From Khoudiadiopia massiliensis (GTDB lineage: Bacteria > Bacillota > Clostridia > Tissierellales > Peptoniphilaceae), in assembly GCA_900290095.1 (NCBI GenBank), contig OKQS01000004.1, forward strand, positions 1 through 64,000: DNA of 64,000 nucleotides, given 5' to 3'. Shown here one piece after another: positions 8,991 through 18,566 of this stretch; positions within the stretch are counted from its first letter, which is position 1; the number at the start of each line of letters is the position of its first letter. The position numbers were made by a program, and so were the translations under genes. The notes beneath the pieces are model-generated. The model made no database searches. It had not been told where the DNA came from and worked only from the letters and a program-made list of their open reading frames with translations.

Positions 8991-9698
8991 ATGAAAAATA
9001 CTAATGACCAACATTTGATTTTCAAAATGGCTCTAAAACTAACCCTGCCCATCTTTGCCGGCTATACGGTTTTAGGTATGGGCTACGGGATGATTTTGGT
9101 ATCTAAAAATATACCACCCCTATGGGCATTTTTTCAGAGCATTATCATCTATGGGGGTACCGTGCAATATGTCGGGGTTGATATGGTGGCTTCACAAGTC
9201 CCTCTTTTCACCATAGCCATGACCGCCGTGCTGATAAATGTCCGCCATCTCTTCTATGGCATGTCAATGCTTGAAAAATTCAATGGAGCCGGCCGGCTCA
9301 AGAGTTATATGGCCTTTGCCCTCACCGATGAGACCTATGCACTCTTGGTGTCCGACGACGGGAAAATGCCAATAAAGGACCGGATGAAATACTATTTTTA
9401 TATCTGCCTGCTTGACCACTGCTACTGGATCTTCGGGGCCTCACTTGGTGCCTTTTTGGGTAGCGTCCTGGATTTCGATTCGAAGGGTATGGATTTTGTA
9501 TTGACAGCCCTCTTCGTGACAATCTTTATTGACCAGTGGGAACAGAACCGGGACCACCTGCCCGCAATCCTGGGCCTGGGGCTCTCAACCTTGGCCCTGA
9601 CAATGTTTGGGCCTGACCGTTTCCTGATCCCGGCCATGGTCCTCATCCTTTTAGGGCTCTTCCTATTTAAAAACCGTATCGAGGAGAAAAATGTCTAG
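8991..9698 (+). CDS. azlC: AzlC branched-chain amino-acid exporter, large subunit
   Basis: A membrane protein of the AzlC family, which with AzlD exports branched-chain amino acids. The family core reads TLPIFAGYTVLGMGYGMIL near the N-terminus, then QSIIIYGGTVQYVGVDMV and VLINVRHLFYGMSMLEKF, all typical. The frame is open from ATG 8928 (256 aa), but that leaves a charged non-family extension without a ribosome site; ATG 8991 gives 235 aa, the usual length, with a weak GAGG about 14 bases upstream. A TATAAT element lies at 8870-8875. It overlaps azlD by 8 bp, indicating coupled translation. Confidence 0.85.
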   Translation: MKNTNDQHLIFKMALKLTLPIFAGYTVLGMGYGMILVSKNIPPLWAFFQSIIIYGGTVQYVGVDMVASQVPLFTIAMTAVLINVRHLFYGMSMLEKFNGAGRLKSYMAFALTDETYALLVSDDGKMPIKDRMKYYFYICLLDHCYWIFGASLGAFLGSVLDFDSKGMDFVLTALFVTIFIDQWEQNRDHLPAILGLGLSTLALTMFGPDRFLIPAMVLILLGLFLFKNRIEEKNV

Positions 9699-10017
9699 CC
9701 TATATATACTAAAAGCAAGTCTAATAATGTCAATTGTTACTATTATATTCAGGCTCCTGCCCTTTATTGCCCTGGGCGGAAGGAAGGATTCCCCTTTTAT
9801 AGTTTACCTGGGAAAGTGCCTGCCCTACGCCATAATGGGTATGCTCCTGGTCTACTGTATGAAAGATGTGCATCTTTTGAGCGGGAGTCACGGCCTTCCC
9901 GAGGCCCTTGCCATACTCCTGGTCTTTGGCCTCCACAAGTGGAAGCACAACACAATGATAAGTATTTCTATTGGGACCGCCTTTTATATGGCCCTGGTTC
10001 AGCTTGTCTTTGTATAA
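9691..10017 (+). CDS. azlD: AzlD branched-chain amino-acid exporter, small subunit
   Basis: A 108-residue, four-helix membrane protein of the AzlD family, the obligate partner of AzlC. It begins inside the end of azlC (8-bp overlap) with GAGGAGAAAA as ribosome site. The family pattern of a conserved Arg-Leu-Leu-Pro in the first helix (TIIFRLLPFIALGG) and a helix containing LPYAIMGMLLVYCM is visible. The two genes form a bicistronic unit closed by a strong terminator. Confidence 0.88.
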   Translation: MSSLYILKASLIMSIVTIIFRLLPFIALGGRKDSPFIVYLGKCLPYAIMGMLLVYCMKDVHLLSGSHGLPEALAILLVFGLHKWKHNTMISISIGTAFYMALVQLVFV

Positions 10018-10033
10018 AGTTGAATAAACTGAA

Positions 10034-10076
10034 TGAGCATCCCGGACCCATTTAAGGTCCGGGCTGCTCATGTTTT
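10034..10076 (+). terminator. Terminator after azlCD
   Basis: A GC-rich hairpin (TGAGCATCCCGGACC paired with GGTCCGGGCTGCTCA, one mismatch) followed by TGTTTTA lies 17 bp after azlD. It sits between convergent genes and may serve the phospho-glucosidase gene as well. Confidence 0.8.
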
Positions 10077-10097
10077 ACTTAGCAGGTTTTATGAATA

Positions 10098-11594
<1,497 letters not shown>

Positions 11595-11605
11595 TCAACT
11601 CTTTA

Positions 11606-13456
11606 TTACTTCAAAACAATTTGTAAAATTTGATCATCCTGCGGTGAAAGCAGAGTTTTAACTTCTTTAAAATCATCCGAATTTGTGATTATTATCGGAG
11701 TTGTGGCCTTAAATCCTTTCTTCCTTATGCTTTCAAAATCCGCTTCTGCTATCAGGTCTCCGGCTTTAACATGGTCACCGTCCTTAACCTTAATATCGAA
11801 GTCTTCTCCGCCCAGCTCAACAGTATTCAGTCCCATATGAATAAGGACCTCCACCCCATTGTCGGATATGAGTCCTATGGCATGTTTGGTCGGGAAGACT
11901 GTTGCCACTGTCGCATCTACAGGCGCTAAAATCTTACTATCTTCAGGCTCTATTGCCAGGCCTTGGCCCAGAAGTCCACCGGAAAACGCCTCATCTTCAA
12001 TATCTTTTAACTCCAAGACTTTTCCCATGATCGGTTGAATCAGGAATTCCTCATTGCCGGTTTTCCCTAGTTTTTTCTCGGCTTTTTTGGCTTCTTCCTC
12101 ATTGACCTTGGCTTCATGCTCACGATAAATAAACAAAGTTATGAGAATGGCAGCACCTATTGAAATTGCATTGCCTATTAAGAAGTTTATAAGGTTTCCC
12201 GAATTGGTCGGCGATATTGCCCCGGGGAAAGAGAAGACCCCAAGTCCGGCCATTCTTATCATCTGAACATTCATAAGGCCGACATATGCTCCGCCCAGAG
12301 CGGATGCTATACATCCTCCTATAAATAGCTTGATATTTGGCAGAGTAAAGCCGTATATGGCAGGTTCTGTAATTCCAAACACTCCGGAAATCCAGGCCGG
12401 CAACATCAGGGATTTTCTCCTCTGATCCTTGGTTAAAACCCACATGGTCAGAACTACTGCCATCTGGGCAAAGGGTGCTACGGTGACAAAGGCAAAATAT
12501 GAATCCGGGTTTCCTCCCGACAGGCCTATGATGGATGGCACGATAAGGGCCTGGTGGACACCGAAGATTACGAATATTTGCCATGTGAAGGCGGCTACTG
12601 CTCCTGCAATTATGGGCGAAAGATTGATCAATTTGTTCATCATGTCGTAAAGGCCGTTTGAAATCCCGTTGGCAATTGGACCGATAAATACATAAATAAT
12701 TGGAACAACTATCATAATTACAAGCATGGGAACCACGAAAGACTTTACAACTGTCGGCACGACCTTATCAAGCATCTTTGCCAATACATAGGCAAGGGCT
12801 ATTCCTGCAATTACAGGAAGGACTGTTGAATTGTAGGCAATGCCTTTAACGTTGATGCCGAAAATCATAGTATCTTCTGCAATTCCGGTTAAAGTCGGAT
12901 ATACCAGGGCAAGGCCTATAGTCACGCCTGTGAATTTATTCAGGCCCAGCTTTGTTGAAAATGTATAGGCGACATACACGGGTAAGAAATAGAAGACCGT
13001 ATCACCCACTGCTGCCAGCAGGGTGTGCAAACCCATTTCCGGTGTAAGAACTCCTGAGATTTCCAATATTGCAATAACGCCCTTTATCATACCGCTTGCA
13101 CAGAGGACTGCTATATAAGGAACAAAAATGGCCTGAATATAGTCCAGAAGTTTCTGGCCCAGGGGTATTTTAGCGCCGTCTTCTGAAGAGCCCTTTTCAT
13201 TGCCCGATAAGCCCGTAACCTTCAAAACATCGTCATAAACATCTGCTACATGATTGCCGATAACTACTTGATATTGGCCGTTGGCCTTCATTAAAGTTAC
13301 AACCCCGTCCATATCTTTGATTGCCTGGTCGTTTGCTTTGGATTCATCTTTCAGCCTGAAGCGAATCCTGGTTATGCAGTGAAACAGGCTGTCAATGTTC
13401 TCTTTGCCTCCAATATTTTTTACAATATCTTTGGCCAGACCTTCATATTTACCCAT
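11606..13456 (-). CDS. Beta-glucoside PTS transporter, fused IIBCA
   Basis: A 616-residue phosphotransferase permease with domain order IIB-IIC-IIA. The IIB phospho-cysteine is C27 in DSLFHCITRIRFRL; the IIC membrane domain spans roughly residues 100-455 and contains the family patch SGGNPDSYFAFVTVAPF; the IIA phospho-histidine is H540 in VLIHMGLNTVELGG, with its partner His in PTKHAIGLI. It imports and phosphorylates a beta-glucoside that the adjacent GH1 enzyme then cleaves. No BglG-type antiterminator gene or clear RAT sequence lies nearby; a 16-bp inverted repeat precedes the ribosome site instead. Confidence 0.92.
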   Translation of the reverse strand: MGKYEGLAKDIVKNIGGKENIDSLFHCITRIRFRLKDESKANDQAIKDMDGVVTLMKANGQYQVVIGNHVADVYDDVLKVTGLSGNEKGSSEDGAKIPLGQKLLDYIQAIFVPYIAVLCASGMIKGVIAILEISGVLTPEMGLHTLLAAVGDTVFYFLPVYVAYTFSTKLGLNKFTGVTIGLALVYPTLTGIAEDTMIFGINVKGIAYNSTVLPVIAGIALAYVLAKMLDKVVPTVVKSFVVPMLVIMIVVPIIYVFIGPIANGISNGLYDMMNKLINLSPIIAGAVAAFTWQIFVIFGVHQALIVPSIIGLSGGNPDSYFAFVTVAPFAQMAVVLTMWVLTKDQRRKSLMLPAWISGVFGITEPAIYGFTLPNIKLFIGGCIASALGGAYVGLMNVQMIRMAGLGVFSFPGAISPTNSGNLINFLIGNAISIGAAILITLFIYREHEAKVNEEEAKKAEKKLGKTGNEEFLIQPIMGKVLELKDIEDEAFSGGLLGQGLAIEPEDSKILAPVDATVATVFPTKHAIGLISDNGVEVLIHMGLNTVELGGEDFDIKVKDGDHVKAGDLIAEADFESIRKKGFKATTPIIITNSDDFKEVKTLLSPQDDQILQIVLK

Positions 13457-13468
13457 AGGTACCTCCTT

Positions 13469-13484
13469 ATGAAATCCTTTTCAT
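13469..13484. promoter_or_regulatory. Inverted repeat operator candidate before the beta-glucoside operon
   Basis: ATGAAA/TTTCAT inverted repeat (13469-13484) lies between a TATACT -10 candidate (13494-13499, minus strand) and the AAGGAGG site of the PTS gene. Position suggests a repressor or attenuator site; the regulator is not in the window. Confidence 0.4.
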
Positions 13485-13641
13485 CAACACCTATAGTATA
13501 TCAATTTTCCAGTCTTTTTAATATAGTTTGTTATGAAGGATTTAAGTGAAAGACATATATACAAGCCTCCATTTCTCTGCTATAATATCCGATCTGTAGG
13601 ACAACAATTATTGCTATTTAATTAATTTTAGGAGTTGTTTT

Positions 13642-14982
13642 ATGTCTGATGGATTTATTCGGAAGAAGCGCAAACTCTCTTCCTTTCAAACAATAATATT
13701 GGGCTTTGCGGGGGTTATCCTGGTCGGGGCCCTCCTGCTCATGCTGCCCATATCCTCAAACTCCGGGCGCGTGACCCCCTTCAACCAGACACTCTTTACC
13801 GCCACCTCTTCTGTCTGCGTGACCGGATTGGCAGTCCAAGATACGGGGAGCTACTGGTCGACTTTCGGCCAGACCATAATCCTCATCCTTATTCAGATAG
13901 GCGGGCTGGGAGTCATAACAGTTGCGGCCTCCTTTTCACTGCTTTCGGGAAGGAGGATCTCCCTATTGGAAAGGAGCACGATCCAGGACGCCATCTCGGC
14001 TCCCAAGGTTGGAGGCATTGTCCGCTTGACTCGCTTTATAATCAGGGGCACCTTCCTGATCGAGCTTATTGGAGCCCTCCTTATGATGCCCGTTTTCTGC
14101 AGGGACTATGGCTTGGCCGGGATCTGGAAGGCGATCTTCCACTCCATTTCAGCCTTTTGTAATGCGGGCTTCGATATCCTGGGTAAGGCTGACAAGCTCT
14201 ACCCCTCTCTCACTGGCTATGCCGATAATTCTGTCATAAGCATTACGGTCATGTTGCTGATTATTATCGGTGGCATAGGCTTTCTGACCTGGACCGATGT
14301 ATATGATAATAAGTGTCGTTTCCGCCGTTATACCATGCAGAGCAAGGTGATCTTGGTCACTACTGCTTGTTTGATCTTTATACCGGCAATCTTCTTTTTC
14401 TTTGTGGATTTCAATTACCTGCCAATAAAAACCCGGTTTTTGGCCTCCTTCTTCCAAGCGGTCACACCCAGGACAGCGGGCTTCAACACTATGGATATTT
14501 CGACCATGACGAGTGCTTCCAAAGGCCTTATAATCATGTTGATGATCATTGGCGGCTCTCCCGGATCTACGGCAGGCGGTATGAAAACTACGACTTTTGC
14601 AGTCCTCCTTGCCAATGCCGGGGCAACCTTCAGGAGAAAGGAAAGTTCCCAATTTTTCGGACGCAGGGTGGATGCGGTTGCTGTTAAAACTGCAGCAACG
14701 ATTTTTACCATGTACCTGACCCTCTTCTTCTGCGGGGGCGTGTTCATAAGCGTCTATGAGAATCTTCCACTGACCACCTGCCTATATGAGACGGCTTCGG
14801 CGGTCGGTACGGTCGGGCTAACCCTTGGAATTACGCCTCAACTCCATATTCCCTCACAGCTGGTTCTTATCGTTATAATGTATCTGGGCAGGGTCGGCGG
14901 CCTTACCCTCATCTATGCAGCCTTGTCAGGCAATAAAATTGTCAATTCGCAGATGCCTAAAGAGCGAATTACCATTGGATAA
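13642..14982 (+). CDS. ktrB: Potassium uptake membrane subunit, KtrB/TrkH family
   Basis: A 446-residue polytopic channel-like protein of the TrkH/KtrB superfamily. The four pore-loop repeats are visible: SVCVTGLAVQD, SAFCNAGFDI, TPRTAGFNTMD and ETASAVGTVGLT, each carrying the selectivity-filter glycine. With the following RCK-domain protein it forms a Na+- or H+-dependent K+ uptake system. The ATG has TTAGGAG seven bases upstream; a TATAAT element lies at 13581-13586. The next gene starts 18 bp after its stop. Confidence 0.92.
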   Translation: MSDGFIRKKRKLSSFQTIILGFAGVILVGALLLMLPISSNSGRVTPFNQTLFTATSSVCVTGLAVQDTGSYWSTFGQTIILILIQIGGLGVITVAASFSLLSGRRISLLERSTIQDAISAPKVGGIVRLTRFIIRGTFLIELIGALLMMPVFCRDYGLAGIWKAIFHSISAFCNAGFDILGKADKLYPSLTGYADNSVISITVMLLIIIGGIGFLTWTDVYDNKCRFRRYTMQSKVILVTTACLIFIPAIFFFFVDFNYLPIKTRFLASFFQAVTPRTAGFNTMDISTMTSASKGLIIMLMIIGGSPGSTAGGMKTTTFAVLLANAGATFRRKESSQFFGRRVDAVAVKTAATIFTMYLTLFFCGGVFISVYENLPLTTCLYETASAVGTVGLTLGITPQLHIPSQLVLIVIMYLGRVGGLTLIYAALSGNKIVNSQMPKERITIG

Positions 14983-15000
14983 TAAAGGAGAAATTGAGAT

Positions 15001-15648
15001 ATGAAAAACATTCTTTTGATTGGTGTGGGGCGTTTCGGCCGGCACATAGCCATGCAGCTTTATAAATTCGGATATGAGGTTATGGCGGTTGATTTGGATG
15101 AAGAGCGGATCAATGACATTCTGGCATTTGTCACCAATGCTCAAATCGGCGACAGCACCAATGAAGATTTTCTGAAGTCCCTGGGTATCGGAAATTTTGA
15201 TGTATGCTTTGTGACCATAAGCGGGAATTTCCAGAATTCTCTGGAGACTACGTCTTTGCTCAAGGAGCTGGGTGCCAAGTATGTGGTTTCACGTGCCGAA
15301 CGTGATGTCCAGGCCAAGTTTTTGCTCAGAAACGGGGCCGACAATGTTGTCTATCCGGAGAAGCAGATGGCCAAGTGGGCTGCGATCCGCTACACGGCCG
15401 ATCATGTCTATGACTATATAGAGATCGATGACCAACATGATATTCTTGAGGTCAAGGTTCCGGATGACTGGGCCGGCAAGGCAATCGGTGAGCTTGATAT
15501 CCGCAAAAAACACGGTATCAACATCCTCGCCATCAAGAATGGTAGCCAAATAGATACCACGATCAAACCCGAAACGGTTCTGCCCAAGGATATGAATATT
15601 CTGGTCTTGGGTGAATTCAAGGCCCTGCAAAAGTGCTTCCAGATATAG
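15001..15648 (+). CDS. ktrA: Potassium uptake regulatory subunit, KtrA/TrkA (RCK) protein
   Basis: A 215-residue cytosolic gating subunit. The N-terminal Rossmann RCK_N domain starts with LLIGVGRFGRHIAMQL (GxGxxG), followed by the acidic residue in VMAVDLDEE; the C-terminal RCK_C domain spans about residues 140-215. It binds nucleotides and controls KtrB opening; RCK_C domains of this family can bind c-di-AMP, which is not testable here. It has an AAAGGAG site and is translated in the same operon as ktrB. Confidence 0.92.
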   Translation: MKNILLIGVGRFGRHIAMQLYKFGYEVMAVDLDEERINDILAFVTNAQIGDSTNEDFLKSLGIGNFDVCFVTISGNFQNSLETTSLLKELGAKYVVSRAERDVQAKFLLRNGADNVVYPEKQMAKWAAIRYTADHVYDYIEIDDQHDILEVKVPDDWAGKAIGELDIRKKHGINILAIKNGSQIDTTIKPETVLPKDMNILVLGEFKALQKCFQI

Positions 15649-15724
15649 AAAAATTGCTGGAGAATAGAACGATGGCTCTAGAGTAAAGGGGGTTTGCCGG
15701 AAAATGGCACCCTCTTGGCATAAC

Positions 15725-15752
15725 AAAACCGGGACTCAGTCCCGGTTTTTTC
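15725..15752 (+). terminator. Terminator after ktrBA
   Basis: A perfect 12-bp stem (AAAACCGGGACT with AGTCCCGGTTTT, one-base loop centre) followed by T6. It is symmetrical enough to act on the minus-strand gene as well. Confidence 0.85.
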
Positions 15753-15817
15753 TTAGTCTTTATTTGATTTATATCATGAAACCTCGCAACTCAAAGCCTC
15801 CAACCGGGGGATCAGGA

Positions 15818-16237
15818 CTATAAAACCTTGTTCCAGTCTCTTTCCTCCAGCCAATTGAAATTATGCCTATTGCAAGTGAAAAACTTCCCTTCGAACGGGA
15901 CTTCATAGCTGACCTTTTTTCCCAGGTGGACCAGGTTGATTATGGTCTTGCTTGGCGTGGTCTTGGCCTCAAAAGATGATATCTCATTCCAGGGCATGAG
16001 CAAAAATTCCTTTTTCAAGGTATTGCTTATCTCAACTTCATATATTCCCTTTGGTGAGAAATGCAGGACAAAGGTCCTGGCCGCATCAAAAGTATAGTAA
16101 AGTTTACTGACAAGCAATTTTAATAGTCCGGTTTTTGCATCGTTGTGCTTCATGGCAATTAGATAGCTGTCTTTGTCGCCAAACCTTTCAAAAACTTTTT
16201 CATTGATTTCATTTGGATCATTAAATAACAAACCCAT
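15818..16237 (-). CDS. Hypothetical protein with possible PH-like beta domain
   Basis: A 139-residue soluble protein that I do not recognise. No signal peptide, membrane segment or catalytic motif is visible. The central part alternates short beta-like stretches (TFVLHFSPKGIYEVEISN, FLLMPWNEISSFEAKTT, IINLVHLGKKVSYEVPF) and ends with a helix rich in aromatic residues, which resembles bacterial PH-like proteins. GGGGGAG precedes the ATG. It follows the small HTH regulator gene by 9 bp, so it is probably controlled by that regulator. Confidence 0.6.
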   Translation of the reverse strand: MGLLFNDPNEINEKVFERFGDKDSYLIAMKHNDAKTGLLKLLVSKLYYTFDAARTFVLHFSPKGIYEVEISNTLKKEFLLMPWNEISSFEAKTTPSKTIINLVHLGKKVSYEVPFEGKFFTCNRHNFNWLEERDWNKVL

Positions 16238-16246
16238 TGTCTCCCC

Positions 16247-16450
16247 CTATTTAAAAATAAAAACCTCTTTAATATCCTTGCCCAAGACTTTGCAAATCTT
16301 GTAGGCAGTTTCCAATGTCGGACTAATGGTATTTTTCTCGTATGCCATTATGGACCGCCGCTTCAAACCCACTGCCTGGGCCAGCTTATGCTGGGAGAGG
16401 CCGAGCTCCTTGCGGAATTCTTCGATCCTGTTTTCTATCAAAACCTCCAT
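16247..16450 (-). CDS. XRE-family transcriptional regulator
   Basis: A 67-residue protein that is almost entirely one Cro/CI-type helix-turn-helix domain: ELGLSQHKLAQAVGLKRRSI is the HTH pair, followed by the usual TLETAYKICKVLGKDIKEVF helix. Small stand-alone regulators of this size normally autoregulate their own short operon. It lies 9 bp upstream of the hypothetical gene ending at 15818. ATG 16450 has GGAG seven bases upstream; a TTG four codons later with GGAGG is an alternative. Two 18-bp direct repeats lie just upstream. Confidence 0.85.
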   Translation of the reverse strand: MEVLIENRIEEFRKELGLSQHKLAQAVGLKRRSIMAYEKNTISPTLETAYKICKVLGKDIKEVFIFK

Positions 16451-16465
16451 AGCATCACTCCATTA

Positions 16466-16503
16466 ATGTTACATTTTTGGTACATATGTTACATTTATAG
16501 TAC
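16466..16503. promoter_or_regulatory. Two 18-bp direct repeats, likely operator of the XRE operon
   Basis: ATGTTACATTTTTGGTAC (16466-16483) and ATGTTACATTTATAGTAC (16486-16503) differ at two positions and are spaced by two bases, about 16-53 bp upstream of the XRE start. Placement in the promoter suggests autoregulation. Confidence 0.6.
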
Positions 16504-16576
16504 TACCGACTTTGGGGGAAGTCAATACCGGACATTCAATTTATCCTCAGGGTTTATATGCCGTAAACTTCGCAAA

Positions 16577-17530
16577 TCATAGACCTGCGGACCTTGCCAC
16601 TTCCTTAAGGGCATTGGCTGATTTAAGCAGCCGGTCCATCTCCTCCCTATTTAATTGCAGGGGCACATGGTCTCCGACGCCGTTTTCACCGATAATTGCC
16701 GGCATGCTCAGGCAAATCCCTTCTATCCCGTATTCTCCATTCATAAATGTTGATACCGGAAGGATTGATCGCTCATTCATGATTATGGCCTTGCAAATAC
16801 GCACGACCGACATGGCTATTCCGTAGTAGGTGGCGTGTTTCTTTTCGATTATTTCATAGGCGCTGTTTCTTACCTCATCGGCAATCCGCCTCATTGACTC
16901 ATCATGGGAGAAGTAGCCCCTCATTTCACAGAAGTCGTTCAGGGGTATACCTGAGACATTTGTGCTGCTCCAGGCAACCATTTCGCTGTCCCCGTGCTCG
17001 CCAATGATGAAGGAATGAACACTTCGGCTGTCAACGTCCAGGTGGTCACTGAGCCTCATCTTAAGGCGAGCCGTGTCCAGGACAGTACCGGATCCAATTA
17101 CCCTGTTTTTGGGCATTCCGCTTAGCTCAAGTGCAGCCAAGGTCAGGATGTCCACCGGGTTTGATACTATAAGAAGGATTCCTGAATAATTGCGTTTCTT
17201 GAATTCTGGCACTATTGATTGAAATATCTTTATATTCTTATTAACCAGGTCAAGACGGGTTTCGCCCGGCTTTTGGGCAGCTCCCGCCGTTATAACAACA
17301 ATTCCCGCATCCATTATCTGATCATAGTCGGCTGCATATACATCTACATGGCCCACAAAAGGAACCCCATGTGAAATATCAAGGGCCTCGCCCTCGGCCT
17401 TTTCCTTGTTTACGTCAACAAGTGCAATTTCTGAAAAAAGTCCGCTTTGCATAAGTGCAAATGCCGATGATGACCCTACAAAACCGCATCCAACAACAGC
17501 TACTTTGCGATTATCAAGTCTACTTGTCAT
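16577..17530 (-). CDS. ldh: L-lactate dehydrogenase
   Basis: A 317-residue cytosolic enzyme that reduces pyruvate to L-lactate with NADH. The NAD-binding motif is VVGCGFVGSSSAFAL near residues 12-26; the residue that separates lactate from malate dehydrogenases is Gln86 in GAAQKPGETRLDLV (Arg in malate dehydrogenases); catalytic His179 is in FIIGEHGDSEMVAWS; substrate-binding Arg155 is in LDTARLKMRL. All key residues are intact. It is monocistronic with AAGGAGG before the ATG and a consensus promoter. It should be a main route for NADH reoxidation. Confidence 0.94.
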   Translation of the reverse strand: MTSRLDNRKVAVVGCGFVGSSSAFALMQSGLFSEIALVDVNKEKAEGEALDISHGVPFVGHVDVYAADYDQIMDAGIVVITAGAAQKPGETRLDLVNKNIKIFQSIVPEFKKRNYSGILLIVSNPVDILTLAALELSGMPKNRVIGSGTVLDTARLKMRLSDHLDVDSRSVHSFIIGEHGDSEMVAWSSTNVSGIPLNDFCEMRGYFSHDESMRRIADEVRNSAYEIIEKKHATYYGIAMSVVRICKAIIMNERSILPVSTFMNGEYGIEGICLSMPAIIGENGVGDHVPLQLNREEMDRLLKSANALKEVARSAGL

Positions 17531-17597
17531 TTATCCCTCCTTAAACATATTTTTCTATATCAAGTCAAGCTCAGAGCCGACTTTGTTTTCCCAGAAA

Positions 17598-17627
17598 ATT
17601 ATATAATGTCTAGTCTTGTGGTGTCAA
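17598..17627 (-). promoter_or_regulatory. Sigma-A promoter of ldh
   Basis: TTGACA (minus strand, 17622-17627) and TATAAT (17598-17603) are separated by 18 bp and lie about 70 bp upstream of the ldh start. Confidence 0.7.
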
Positions 17628-17679
17628 CATAGGCTAACTTTTGTAAGGATGCAGGTCCCCTACATGACGCTCATAAAAA

Positions 17680-18117
17680 CTACATTTCTTTTTCGAATTT
17701 ATGTCTCCAGTATAGGGCGTACATTTGTAATGATAGGTTGACAGAAGCCAAAATCATCAGGACCAGAGTATCAAGCTTCATCATGGCAAAAATTATGATC
17801 AGTGATGCAACCATATAGGACATGAGGTCAAAGGCCTTAGCCTTGGATTTTTCGGCAATCAAGACATTTCTCTCGTCGTTTTTGTTGATCTCAATCTCTT
17901 TGGAAAGCTTCTCATTGTTTTTTATCGAGTAATACTTGATCAGATTTTCGGTATAATGGCCAAAAACTCCGCAACCAGCCCCTATTAATGTATAAGGGAG
18001 CAACATCAAGATCAGGTCCGTTCTCGGGACGATCTTGTTTAGCACGAAGCCTAGGCCAATCAAGCCCAACCCCACAAAAGCCAATATCACGTCTTTTACC
18101 ACATTCTTATTTTTCAT
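17680..18117 (-). CDS. Small membrane protein paired with an HTH regulator
   Basis: A 145-residue protein with about four membrane segments arranged as two hairpins (VILAFVGLGLIGLGFVLN, LILMLLPYTLIGAGCGVFG, then two near the C-terminus) and a charged cytoplasmic loop. I do not recognise a function; such proteins often sit next to small XRE regulators. The frame opens with a TTG at 18135, but GGAGGTGGGAG directly precedes ATG 18117, which also overlaps the regulator gene by 11 bp and suggests coupled translation. Its last codons (YWRHKFEKEM) recur as a remnant at 28 kb. Confidence 0.7.
   Translation of the reverse strand: MKNKNVVKDVILAFVGLGLIGLGFVLNKIVPRTDLILMLLPYTLIGAGCGVFGHYTENLIKYYSIKNNEKLSKEIEINKNDERNVLIAEKSKAKAFDLMSYMVASLIIIFAMMKLDTLVLMILASVNLSLQMYALYWRHKFEKEM
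17693..17714. repeat. 22-bp direct repeat, left copy
   Basis: Identical to 28026-28047 in the same orientation. The pair brackets the TIR/restriction/HNH locus (about 10.3 kb). It lies inside the 3' end of the membrane protein gene. Confidence 0.8.
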
Positions 18118-18319
18118 TTTCTCCCACCTCCTCAAAGATAAAAATATCCTCGATCTTCAAATTAAAAAACCTGCCAATTTTAAAAGCCAAAATAATGGAA
18201 GGGTTGTACCTTCCCTTTTCCAGGGAGCTTATGGTTTGTCTGGACACCTCGAGTATTGAAGCCAGTTCTTCCTGTGTTATTCCTTTTTCTTTTCTTATTT
18301 CTTCGAGCCTGTTTTTCAT
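18107..18319 (-). CDS. XRE-family transcriptional regulator (YozG-like)
   Basis: A 70-residue Cro/CI-type HTH protein: KGITQEELASILEVSRQTIS is the helix-turn-helix, followed by SSLEKGRYNPSIILAFKIGR and the short tail typical of the YozG group. AGGAGG lies before the ATG. It is the first gene of a two-gene operon with the membrane protein that follows and has a consensus promoter flanked by two similar sites that are plausible operators. Confidence 0.88.
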   Translation of the reverse strand: MKNRLEEIRKEKGITQEELASILEVSRQTISSLEKGRYNPSIILAFKIGRFFNLKIEDIFIFEEVGENEK

Positions 18320-18337
18320 ATTAGGTCACCTCCTAAA

Positions 18338-18402
18338 TGACAAACTTGCTTTACATTTAATATAATGAATTCCTGTGGAGATGTCAAGTTGGCTTTACGT
18401 TT
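18338..18402 (-). promoter_or_regulatory. Promoter with two repeated operator-like sites
   Basis: On the minus strand TTGACA (18382-18387) and TATATT (18359-18364) are exactly 17 bp apart. Two related sites, GTAAAGCCAACTTGACA (over the -35) and GTAAAGCAAGTTTGTCA (downstream of the -10, ending at 18338), repeat about 44 bp apart in the same orientation. Autoregulation by the XRE protein is inferred. Confidence 0.7.
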
Positions 18403-18417
18403 TTGATGGATGCATCG

Positions 18418-18445
18418 AAAAAAAGACGGCAGGTTTGCTGCCGCC
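18418..18445 (-). terminator. Terminator of the restriction/TIR operon
   Basis: On the minus strand a GGCGGCAG/CTGCCGTC hairpin is followed by seven T residues, 120 bp after the TIR gene stop. Closely related hairpins occur at 28105-28136 and 29792-29822. Confidence 0.8.
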
Positions 18446-18566
18446 TTGATGATGTGTGATCTCCGTAAATTCTTTTCATATAGTTTCTCTTTTCAATATA
18501 TTTCTACTCTAGATCCTTCACATTTACTTGAAATTACTACTAATAAAGAGCTTTCTGAAGCCACTT

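Noticed and set aside
17531..17679. tRNA or small RNA gene between ldh and the membrane gene
   Set aside because: Only an ldh promoter is visible; no cloverleaf or conserved RNA motif.
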